Shown here one piece after another: positions 14,176 to 21,897 of a stretch of 22,485 nt of DNA. The notes beneath the pieces were generated by a model, which saw only the letters and a list, made by a program, of their open reading frames with translations, searched no databases and was not told the origin of the DNA. Every line of letters starts with the position of its first letter. The stretch's first letter is position 1. The stretch is from Lewinellaceae bacterium (GTDB lineage Bacteria > Bacteroidota > Bacteroidia > Chitinophagales > Saprospiraceae), in assembly GCA_020636075.1 (NCBI GenBank), contig JACJYO010000021.1:1-22485 (forward strand). The letters are read 5' to 3'. Both the position numbers and the translations under genes were made by a program.

Positions 14176-17094
14176 TTATTCCAGGACAAATTCTGTACTT
14201 GTTGTGGTACCGTCTTTTTGCAACTCCAGCACATAGGTGCCTTTTTGCAGGTAGTATTTTCCGGTATCGGCTTTTTTCAGTTTTAACGGTTTGTTTTTGT
14301 CCTTTTGAGCATCCTGAACAATTTTTTGATATTTCTTCAAAGCCGCTTCCTGAAAATCCAACGCGAAGGTAAATGAGTTCAGGCCTTTAACACAATCCGC
14401 CTGTCCATTATTGAGTAAAAGCCCATCTTTTGTTTTGACGGTCCAGGCCACTGTTCCGGCATCGGCGGTATAAAAAGCCACGGGCAGTTCGGGGTCCTTC
14501 AATTCGGTGTAGGCCCTTTTGATGCCCCAATTTTTGGAAAACCTGGTCTTGGGTAAATCAAACAGGTGAATAGTCGACGTAAGCACTTCGGATGTCAACG
14601 CTTGCACATTGGCAATATTCACCTTGTAAATTGATCGCCCGTGTGTGCCGACAAGCAGTTCTTTTGCCTGCGCCTGCACCACAAGATCGTGCACCGCCAC
14701 ATTGGGAAATTCGGAAGCAACAGCTTGAAAATGCCGGCCGCGGTCCAACGATACATACAACCCCAAATCCGTACCGACATAAAGTACATCCGGGTTTGTC
14801 GGGTCTTCACGCACCACATTCACCGGTGCTACAGGCAGATCGGAATCCAGGGGGTTCCAGGTGGCGCCGTAGTCCTCCGATACATACAAATAGGGCTTAA
14901 AATCATCCCAGCGATAGCCGTTCAAACTGGCATACACCCGGCTTTTTTCATGCGATGAAGCTATCACACGGGATACCCACATGTTTTGCGGCAGCGAGTC
15001 GGAAATCCGTTTCCAGGTTTCGCCCCCGTCGCGGCTGACGTGGATCAGGCCGTCGTCGGAGCCGGTGTACAACAAACCGAACTTCAGCGGGCTTTCATCG
15101 ATGGTGGTCAGCGTACCGTAGGGTACGTTGCCGGGCCGGCCGCCGCGGGTAAGATCGTCGGAGATGGCCTCCCAGTCGTCGCCGCGATTAAACGAGCGGT
15201 ACAAGCGGTGCGCCCCCAGGTAAAGTACATCCTGCTGATGGTTGCTCAGATGGATCGGCGTTTGCCAGTTGAAGCGCGGGGGGCGCTCACCCAAATCGTG
15301 TTTGGGGGTAATCGGCTTATTGCGACCGGAACTTTTATCAATGCGGAAATAAAAACCAAACTGAAAACCGGCATACACGGTGTTGTTATTCCGGGTATCA
15401 ACTGCCACTTGCATGCCATCGCCGCCGAGCAGCATTTTGTACGGATATTGACCGGAAGCCTGCCAGCGACTGGATGCTTCGTAATTTGAAGGCCCTACCC
15501 AAACGCCGTTATCCTGCGTGCCGCCGTACACGTTGTAGGGTTTGTCTTCATCCACAGCGATGGCGTAGAATTGTCCGACCGGCGGGTTATTGCACTTGAG
15601 CCACGATTCGCCGTCATCCCAAGAGATATTCAGGCCGCCATCGTTTCCATTGACCAGATAGCCGGGCCGGTTGGGGTTGAGCCAGAGCGCGTGGTGGTCG
15701 ACATGCACATTATCGCCGTTGATATTTTTCCAGGTTTGCCCGCCGTCATCACTGGAAATTATGAGAAAACCCAGGAGATATACTTTGTCCGGATTATCGG
15801 GCAGACAGCGGATGTTAGAAAAATAATAGCCATAGGTGAAGTGCATGCGATCCAGCGGATCCAGGTGGCTGCGCTGCCAGGTTTGCCCGCCGTCTTCGCT
15901 GCGATACACTTCCGCGCCGATATAGTCGACATCAAACAACTTGGCGTTGGCGTCTTCCAGGTATTCAACCAGGGTTTGCGGTGTGATCTTGCCTTTTTCC
16001 ACCTGGCTCTTCACCTTTTTGGCGGTGTATTTTTCTGGAAAATCGTTTGACTTCAAAAAAGCAGCCAGTTGGTCATCGGAAATTTTCATAAAGGCGTCTG
16101 CCGAAATTTCGCGTAACTGGTCCTTGGTCAACACATCCTCCTCCGGTTCGTCTTTTTTGGGTTTGGGGTTCTGGTTGTCCACGCAGGCGTACAGCACCGT
16201 ATTCCCATCTTTTGCTCCGGCGCACAAACCGATCCGCCCGATATTTTCGCCGGTTGGAAAACCGCTTTCCGGCGTGCTGATGCGGCCCCAGGTTCCGCCA
16301 CCATCGGTGCTTTTCCAGATAGCCGAGCCGGCACCTGCGCCGTTAAAGTTCCAGGCCTTACGCTCACGCTGCCAGGTAGCGGCATACACGGTGTTTGGCG
16401 AAGCCGGGTCGAGGCAAAGGTCGATGGCGCCCGACTGATTGTCGACAAACAGCGTGCGCGTCCAACTCAAACCGCCATTGGTGCTGCGGTATACCCCGCG
16501 CTCGGCATTTGGTGTGTACAAATGCCCCAGCACCGCCACCCACAGCACTTCCGGGTCGGTTGGGTGCAACACGATCCGGCTGATATGATGGCTCTCGGGC
16601 AGGCCACGCCATTCCCAGGTTTTGCCGCCATCGGCACTCCGGTACACACCGGTACCAGCGTAGGAAGACCGGCTGCTGTTGCACTCTCCGGTGCCTACCC
16701 AAAGCACTCCGCGCCGCCAATCAACAGCGATATCGCCGATGGTCAAAGATGCTTCCTGGTCGAACACCGGCTTGAATGTAGTGCCATTATTTTCGCTGTA
16801 CCACAATCCGCCGGAAGCATAAGCCACGTACATCCGTGACGGATCTGCCGGGTCCACATCCACATCAACCACACGACCAGAGAACACCGAAGGGCCAATA
16901 TTTTCCGGTTTAAGCGGTTTGAGCAGGGTGTTCTGTTGCAACAGTTTATGTTGTTCAAAGCCCTCGAAACGCATATCGGCGGGTGTGGGTTTTTGGGCGT
17001 TCAGTGCATGCCCTATCGTAAGGACCGTTCCAAATAAAAGCGTAAAAAAATGAAGTTGTCGGTTTTTAAAAACGCAGGTAAGTTGCCGAATCAT
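14176..17094 (-). CDS. Exported BNR-repeat (sortilin/VPS10-like) propeller protein
   Basis: A 972-residue secreted protein of the kind often labelled 'glycosyl hydrolase, BNR repeat' or 'VPS10 domain'. Residues 1-34 are a signal peptide ending ALNAQ. Around ten Asp-box motifs (S-x-D-x-G-x-x-W) are visible: SADGGKTW (153), STNGGLSW (204), STDGGGTW (262), SEDGGQTW (399), SSDDGGQTW (447), SWDDGESW (491), then SFNRGDDW, SRDGGETW, SEDYGATW and SLDRGRHF. These imply one or two beta-propellers. A charged helical insertion at about 310-385 (KPKKDEPEEDV to EYLEDANAK) interrupts the repeats. No glycosidase catalytic set was recognised, so enzymatic activity is unproven. The C-terminal 100 residues look like a beta-sandwich with no clear T9SS sorting signal. 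A possible minus-strand -7 box (TAATTTTG) lies at 17214-17207. The lipoprotein gene follows. Confidence 0.85.
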   Translation of the reverse strand: MIRQLTCVFKNRQLHFFTLLFGTVLTIGHALNAQKPTPADMRFEGFEQHKLLQQNTLLKPLKPENIGPSVFSGRVVDVDVDPADPSRMYVAYASGGLWYSENNGTTFKPVFDQEASLTIGDIAVDWRRGVLWVGTGECNSSRSSYAGTGVYRSADGGKTWEWRGLPESHHISRIVLHPTDPEVLWVAVLGHLYTPNAERGVYRSTNGGLSWTRTLFVDNQSGAIDLCLDPASPNTVYAATWQRERKAWNFNGAGAGSAIWKSTDGGGTWGRISTPESGFPTGENIGRIGLCAGAKDGNTVLYACVDNQNPKPKKDEPEEDVLTKDQLREISADAFMKISDDQLAAFLKSNDFPEKYTAKKVKSQVEKGKITPQTLVEYLEDANAKLFDVDYIGAEVYRSEDGGQTWQRSHLDPLDRMHFTYGYYFSNIRCLPDNPDKVYLLGFLIISSDDGGQTWKNINGDNVHVDHHALWLNPNRPGYLVNGNDGGLNISWDDGESWLKCNNPPVGQFYAIAVDEDKPYNVYGGTQDNGVWVGPSNYEASSRWQASGQYPYKMLLGGDGMQVAVDTRNNNTVYAGFQFGFYFRIDKSSGRNKPITPKHDLGERPPRFNWQTPIHLSNHQQDVLYLGAHRLYRSFNRGDDWEAISDDLTRGGRPGNVPYGTLTTIDESPLKFGLLYTGSDDGLIHVSRDGGETWKRISDSLPQNMWVSRVIASSHEKSRVYASLNGYRWDDFKPYLYVSEDYGATWNPLDSDLPVAPVNVVREDPTNPDVLYVGTDLGLYVSLDRGRHFQAVASEFPNVAVHDLVVQAQAKELLVGTHGRSIYKVNIANVQALTSEVLTSTIHLFDLPKTRFSKNWGIKRAYTELKDPELPVAFYTADAGTVAWTVKTKDGLLLNNGQADCVKGLNSFTFALDFQEAALKKYQKIVQDAQKDKNKPLKLKKADTGKYYLQKGTYVLELQKDGTTTSTEFVLE

Positions 17095-17159
17095 AGAATA
17101 TCAATTTAAAAGGCGGAAGGTACAGAAAGTCGGTAAATAGGGCCGTGTTTACACAGTTA

Positions 17160-17192
17160 TTGGAACTTTGTACCCTGGAAAACGTAGCTTTG
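17160..17192 (+). promoter_or_regulatory. Bacteroidota-type promoter for the gene at 17220
   Basis: TTG at 17160-17162 and TAGCTTTG at 17185-17192 are 22 bp apart, an exact TAnnTTTG match. Initiation near 17199 gives a leader of about 21 nt. Confidence 0.55.
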
Positions 17193-17219
17193 TAGAAATA
17201 GCATTTCAAAATTATATCT

Positions 17220-18599
17220 ATGAAAAACCGGCTGCTCACATTGACTGTTTGGTTCACTGCCCTACAACTAAGTGCTCAGTCGCCCGACAACCTTCGTGTC
17301 GACAGCAGCTACCAGCGCATCTGGCAGGCTGCATTCATCGGTTTCATATACCTGCACGATGCCACAGCCTTTGATTACAACAATCTGGATAGCATTGTAC
17401 AACGCCGAAGCTACTTTTTCGCTAGCGATTTACCCGAAAGCGCAAAACATTGGGAAGAACGCTTCCGATATTTCCACAGCTACTTTCCGCAGCAAACCGT
17501 AGTTGTGGAAGAACGCTCCTACGATCTGAAAAATTGGGATTTGAACGCACGTACAACCATAAACCACAACACAGATAACGAACCGAATGACATACTGCAC
17601 GAGTCTGTCAATTCGCACAACATTTTAAACCCTGTTTCGCGCTACCTGTTTTCCTACAATTCTGCTGGAAAAGTTGCGGTACGCTTGCAGGAAAACTGGG
17701 ACCCGCAAGCCATGATCTGGGTGAATAACCGGCGATTGATCCGTCAGTATAACAACATGGATCAGGAAGTATTTAATCAGGAAAGTGAATGGGATACTGA
17801 CAGCTTGAACTGGATGGTGCGATTAGAAAACTCCATTCAATACGACAACCAGGGGCGCAAGACTGAACAACTCGAAAGCAGGCGTATCGTTTATGAATTT
17901 CGACTACGGTTTAAGTACAACTGGACTTATAATCCCCTCGGCCTGGTTGATACTTTTCGGGATTTTACAACATCCATTCCCGGGCTCTGGCAACCACGTG
18001 ACCAAACAACAACGCTGTACGACAATCAGGGAAATCCTGAAATCCAACTCCATTATAGTGGTAATTTAAGCGAATGGCAGCTACGCAGCAAACGCCTCTG
18101 GCACTTCACGCCAACAACGCCAGGCATACCTGACTCAACGACACTTTTCGAGTGGGATGAAAGTTTGCAAAAATTTAAAATCGCAGACCGCGAAACGTTC
18201 ACCTTTGAGGAATTGCCCGGAGACCGCTACTATTACAAATACCGTAAAGAGGAATTGTATTTGAATGAATGGGTAGAAAACAAACTCCAGGAAAAGTGGT
18301 ATTCAAAGCCTCAGACCTCCGCTTTACCACCGGAGCAAACGCCGCCCAATCCAACGTGTCTAGTCCCCAACCCATATTTGTCTGGCCAAACCATCCAATG
18401 CACTGGCCTGAATTCCAGCCAACACTACCAAGCCCGGTTATTTAGCATGGACGGCAGGGAAGTTTTCGCTACCCAATTTCAAGGTAATCAACCCTGGCAG
18501 ATGAGCTGCCAATTACTACCATCCGGCACGTACAATTTATTGATTTTGGGTGAAAACAAGGCTGCAGTTCTAAAAAAAATAATATTGCTTAACCCTTAA
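17220..18599 (+). CDS. T9SS-exported protein of unknown function
   Basis: A 459-residue protein. Residues 1-20 are a signal peptide ending LSAQ. The middle (about 130-370) is rich in Trp, Tyr, Asn and Gln and shows loosely repeated segments of the form 'YD/YN..G...' (YNNMDQEVFNQESEWD, YDNQGRKTEQLESR, YNPLGLVDTFRDF, YDNQGNPEIQLHYSG). This is reminiscent of YD-type beta repeats but not a confident match. Residues from about 378 form a T9SS type A sorting domain (CLVPNPYLSGQTIQ, FSMDGREVF, LLPSGTYNLLI, VLKKIILLNP), so it should reach the cell surface or medium. No catalytic motif was recognised. It is divergent from the propeller gene with 125 nt between and carries its own promoter. Confidence 0.8.
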   Translation: MKNRLLTLTVWFTALQLSAQSPDNLRVDSSYQRIWQAAFIGFIYLHDATAFDYNNLDSIVQRRSYFFASDLPESAKHWEERFRYFHSYFPQQTVVVEERSYDLKNWDLNARTTINHNTDNEPNDILHESVNSHNILNPVSRYLFSYNSAGKVAVRLQENWDPQAMIWVNNRRLIRQYNNMDQEVFNQESEWDTDSLNWMVRLENSIQYDNQGRKTEQLESRRIVYEFRLRFKYNWTYNPLGLVDTFRDFTTSIPGLWQPRDQTTTLYDNQGNPEIQLHYSGNLSEWQLRSKRLWHFTPTTPGIPDSTTLFEWDESLQKFKIADRETFTFEELPGDRYYYKYRKEELYLNEWVENKLQEKWYSKPQTSALPPEQTPPNPTCLVPNPYLSGQTIQCTGLNSSQHYQARLFSMDGREVFATQFQGNQPWQMSCQLLPSGTYNLLILGENKAAVLKKIILLNP

Positions 18600-18642
18600 C
18601 GGAGGTCCTTAAACGGCTTAATATTGTTGAACAAATCCGGTC

Positions 18643-19299
18643 TTACTTTCCAGAACCACCACACCGGCAGACCGCCATCCAGTAATGTCCCAATTCCGCA
18701 ACTTCAACTTCCAACCCGTGTTTCTCCAATACCTGGCGCAAAAATGCAGGCTCCGGGAAGTTTTTCAACACCAAATGTTCCGTGCCATCAGCCAGCCGGC
18801 GAAGTTGGTAAGAATTTCCCTGTTCGTCTGCGTGGTGTAAGGGTGTGCTGCTTCCGGGGATGAATAAATTATCGACAAAGACCAATGTGCCTCCCGGCTC
18901 GACCCAGCGCAGGCACTGCGTTAAAAAAACATCAAGTTTATCAAGCAAAATATGCGACCAGATAAAACCCGCAAACAGCCCGGCGAACCGGCGGTTAATT
19001 TTTGTTTGGAAAATATCGTCGCATTGAAATTGAACATTTTCGCGGGGGTAATTTTTAGCCCGAGCAATTTCAAGCACGGTTTCATTGATATCGGTCGCAA
19101 AAATTGATGCCGCTGTTGGGGCAAGGCGCTGGGTAAACCAGCCCGTTCCGCAGGCAATTTCAAGCAGGTTTTTGTTGTGAAAAATATCCTGCAAAATGGA
19201 CACCAGACGCTGATGGTCCAGTTGCCGCTCGGGCTTGTCATAGACTTTTTCGTATTCTGCAGCGCGTTCGGCGTAGTACCGGACTAAGTCTTTATTCAT
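18643..19299 (-). CDS. Class I SAM-dependent methyltransferase
   Basis: A 218-residue methyltransferase. Motif I NLLEIACGTGWFT at 44-56 binds SAM, ATDIN at 68-72 supplies the acidic residue for the ribose, CDDIF at 93-97 is motif II, and LRWVEPGGTLVFVDNLF is the post-II/III region. The substrate is unknown. It starts at the ATG at 19299, which overlaps the end of the NUDIX gene by 8 nt (ATGAATAA), pointing to translational coupling. A TTG at 19308 would add three residues but is less likely. It is the last gene of a two-gene minus-strand unit and converges on the gene ending at 18599 with 43 nt between; no strong terminator is visible there. Confidence 0.87.
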   Translation of the reverse strand: MNKDLVRYYAERAAEYEKVYDKPERQLDHQRLVSILQDIFHNKNLLEIACGTGWFTQRLAPTAASIFATDINETVLEIARAKNYPRENVQFQCDDIFQTKINRRFAGLFAGFIWSHILLDKLDVFLTQCLRWVEPGGTLVFVDNLFIPGSSTPLHHADEQGNSYQLRRLADGTEHLVLKNFPEPAFLRQVLEKHGLEVEVAELGHYWMAVCRCGGSGK

Positions 19300-19927
19300 G
19301 TTCGGCAAGTTGGATCAGTTCGCGAATATTTCCGTACACTTCCGGGCCCGAGGCGAGCCAGGCGGCGGGATCTACCCAGCGAATTTCTTCGATGTCTTCT
19401 TCGACTTGTGGGACGACTTCAGTGTCGGTCGTTGTCATCCTATACCACCAGGTACATTTAAGGATACGCGTTTCTTTTTCACGGTAAGAATGCCAGGTAT
19501 GCGCCAGAAAAGGACCTAAAGCAATGTTTTTCAGCCCGGTTTCTTCCTGTACTTCACGTACAGCTGCCTGCTCCGGTGTTTCACCCGGGTCAATTTTCCC
19601 CTTTGGCAAGTCCCATGATCCCCTCCGGTAAAACACCAACAGTTGTCCGCGTTGGTTGGTAACGTATCCCCCGGCAGCATCCAACTGCGTAAAACAGGCT
19701 TGAAAATCTGCCCAAAGTGCTTCAGCATTTTCAGCATAGAACGCGACTGTTTTCACAGCGTTGTTTTTGTCGAGCAAATCCAGGTATTGTTTGAGTTGTT
19801 TTTTCTTGCCGAGGTAAGGAGCCGTGTAAATTTCCTTCCCTGGCAGCAGACCCAATGCACCGATAGTTTCGGGGGTACCCAGAAAAACCGGGACAGTGTT
19901 TACATAGACTTTGTACATTTGCTGCAT
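19292..19927 (-). CDS. NUDIX hydrolase
   Basis: A 211-residue NUDIX-family protein. The Nudix box (G-x5-E-x7-REUxEExGU) occupies 110-132: GKIDPGE, then REVQEETGL, with Glu125, Glu128 and Glu129 for metal binding. WDLPKGK just before it is typical of Ap4A- and diphosphoinositol-type NUDIX enzymes, though substrate cannot be read from sequence. An N-terminal region of about 85 residues precedes the domain and is common in Bacteroidota homologues (inference). The ATG at 19918 (MYKVYVN) is a close alternative start. First gene of the pair with the methyltransferase; divergent from pyrE with 119 A+T-rich nt between, in which no good promoter was seen. Confidence 0.9.
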   Translation of the reverse strand: MQQMYKVYVNTVPVFLGTPETIGALGLLPGKEIYTAPYLGKKKQLKQYLDLLDKNNAVKTVAFYAENAEALWADFQACFTQLDAAGGYVTNQRGQLLVFYRRGSWDLPKGKIDPGETPEQAAVREVQEETGLKNIALGPFLAHTWHSYREKETRILKCTWWYRMTTTDTEVVPQVEEDIEEIRWVDPAAWLASGPEVYGNIRELIQLAEHE

Positions 19928-20046
19928 CGGAACAAGTTTTATTTTCCCGGCCCAAAAAACGAACTTCCGCTTTGTTGACCCAAAAATTTAAATCAAATTA
20001 TTATTTCGCCAAGTACCCGATCCCAACATCTCAAACGCCGTATTGA

Positions 20047-20682
20047 ATGAACCACGCCGCTGAAGTTGCCCGCTATTTGTTAGAAATCAAAGCGGTTCAA
20101 CTAAAACCGCAAGAGCCCTTTACTTGGGCTTCCGGTATGCTTTCCCCGATCTATTGCGACAACCGGATTGCGTTGTCCTACCCGGCTGTGCGTACATTTC
20201 TGAAAAATTGTCTGGCAGAAACGGCGCAATCGTTTGGCCCGTTCGATGTTGTCGCCGGCGTGGCGACGGCCGGAATTGCACACGGAGCCCTGGTTGCCGA
20301 CAAACTGGATATGCCCTTTGTTTATGTACGCAGCAGCGCAAAAGGGCACGGCCGCCGGAACCTGATCGAAGGCGAAGTAAAATCCGGGCAGCGCGTCCTG
20401 GTCGTTGAAGACCTGATCAGCACCGGCGGTAGTTGTCTGGCCGCTGCCGAAGCCCTGGAAGAAGCAGGCTGTTCGGTAGTCGGTGTGCTGGCAATTTTCC
20501 AATATGAATTTGCCAAAGCGCGCCATGCTTTTGAGGCCAAACAATTGCCCTTTAAAACGATTACCGGGTACAACATGCTTGTCCAGGAAGCCATCAAAGC
20601 GGGCTACATTAATGAAACTGACCAGAAAATATTGGAACAATGGCGTGAAAATCCCGAGGGTTGGGGTGCATTATTTGCCTGA
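20047..20682 (+). CDS. pyrE: Orotate phosphoribosyltransferase
   Basis: A 211-residue OPRTase, of normal length. It joins orotate to PRPP to make OMP, the fifth step of pyrimidine synthesis. FTWASGMLSPIYCDNR at 25-40 is the orotate-side segment, VRSSAKGHGRRNLIEG at 94-109 is the mobile catalytic loop with its Lys and His, and RVLVVEDLISTGGSC at 116-130 is the PRPP-binding signature. No riboswitch or attenuator was recognised in the 119-nt upstream gap. The aminopeptidase gene follows after 24 nt on the same strand. Confidence 0.95.
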   Translation: MNHAAEVARYLLEIKAVQLKPQEPFTWASGMLSPIYCDNRIALSYPAVRTFLKNCLAETAQSFGPFDVVAGVATAGIAHGALVADKLDMPFVYVRSSAKGHGRRNLIEGEVKSGQRVLVVEDLISTGGSCLAAAEALEEAGCSVVGVLAIFQYEFAKARHAFEAKQLPFKTITGYNMLVQEAIKAGYINETDQKILEQWRENPEGWGALFA

Positions 20683-20706
20683 TTGTTTCAACCACGTTAA
20701 CCCAAA

Positions 20707-21810
20707 ATGTATAATCGGATGCATGTAATTACACCCGAATCGGAAAAATTTCTTCAGCAATATCTGAACAACGCCAGCCCAACCGGCTTCGAGGCTTCCG
20801 GGCAGCAACTGTGGTTGAAATATCTCCAACCCTACATCGACGAATGGAAAATCGACACCTACGGAACCGCCTACGGGATTATTAATCCCGGAAAAGACTA
20901 CAAAGTGGTCATCGAAGGTCATGCCGATGAGATTTCCTGGTTTGTAAATTACATCACCGACGACGGCTTCATCCACGTCATCCGCAATGGCGGCAGCGAC
21001 CACATGATCGCCCCATCGATGCGGGTACATGTGCACTTGCGAAAGGGCGGTACCGTTGAGGGGGTTTTCGGCTGGCCGGCCATCCACACACGCAGCGAAA
21101 AGGATACCAACAGCATGCCCGCACTCGACAACATCACGATCGACCTCGGCGCCAAGGACCGGGAAGAAGTGCTGAAAATGGGGGTCCATGTGGGCTGTGT
21201 CGTTACGTTCCAGGATACGTTTACCGTGGTAAACAACCGCTATTATTGCGGCCGTGCGTTAGACAACCGGATCGGCGGTTTTTGTGTGGCCGAGGTGGCG
21301 CGCTTGCTCAAAGAAAATAAAGACGAACTCCCTTTTACGCTGTATGTCGTCAACTCCGTGCAGGAAGAAGTAGGGCTTCGCGGCGCCGAAATGGTGGCAG
21401 AAACTATCAAGCCAAACGTGGCGATCGTCACCGATGTTACGCACGATACCCACACCCCGATGATCAATATGAAAAAACACGGCGATGTGCGCGCCGGAAA
21501 CGGCCCGTCGGTCACGTACGCGCCCGCGGTGCACAACCAATTGCTCGACATGATCATCGAAACCGCCGAGGAAAAAAGTATTCCGTTTCAACGGGAAGCA
21601 GCCTCCCGCTATACCGGCACCGATACTGATGCTTTCGCGTACTCCGGTGGCGGCATCCCCTCCGCACTGATCTCGCTCCCCCTGCGCTACATGCACACCA
21701 CGGTGGAAATGGCGCACAAAGACGATGTGAACAACCTCATCCGGCTGATTTATGAACTGTTGAAAAAAATCAATACAAGCCACGATTTCCGCTACTTCAA
21801 CAAATTGTAG
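20707..21810 (+). CDS. M42-family metallo-aminopeptidase
   Basis: A 367-residue M42 peptidase (glutamyl/deblocking aminopeptidase family), a self-compartmentalising dinuclear metalloenzyme. The metal ligands and catalytic acid can be placed: His72 in EGHADEISW, Asp186 in GRALDNRIGG, Glu220 and Glu221 in VQEEVGLRGA, Asp243 in VTDVTHDTHTP and His330 in YMHTTVEM. All are present, so the enzyme looks intact. It trims peptides in the cytoplasm; there is no signal peptide. The ATG at 20707 is taken as start; a second ATG at 20719 is also possible. The gene lies 24 nt after pyrE and 87 nt before the NlpC/P60 gene and may be co-transcribed with pyrE. Confidence 0.9.
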   Translation: MYNRMHVITPESEKFLQQYLNNASPTGFEASGQQLWLKYLQPYIDEWKIDTYGTAYGIINPGKDYKVVIEGHADEISWFVNYITDDGFIHVIRNGGSDHMIAPSMRVHVHLRKGGTVEGVFGWPAIHTRSEKDTNSMPALDNITIDLGAKDREEVLKMGVHVGCVVTFQDTFTVVNNRYYCGRALDNRIGGFCVAEVARLLKENKDELPFTLYVVNSVQEEVGLRGAEMVAETIKPNVAIVTDVTHDTHTPMINMKKHGDVRAGNGPSVTYAPAVHNQLLDMIIETAEEKSIPFQREAASRYTGTDTDAFAYSGGGIPSALISLPLRYMHTTVEMAHKDDVNNLIRLIYELLKKINTSHDFRYFNKL

Positions 21811-21814
21811 GCGG

Positions 21815-21857
21815 ATGTTGTACGCCCCAGGCAAACGATGTACAATATTTTTTCTTT
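21815..21857 (+). terminator. Possible terminator after the aminopeptidase gene
   Basis: ATGTTGTAC (21815-21823) pairs with GTACAATAT (21840-21848) over 9 positions including one G-U pair. The loop is 16 nt. A T-rich run (TTTTTCTTTC) follows. The stem is weak and the loop long. Confidence 0.45.
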
Positions 21858-21897
21858 CTTTGCTTGGTAAACAGTTTTCAACAGGACTCCATCTTTC

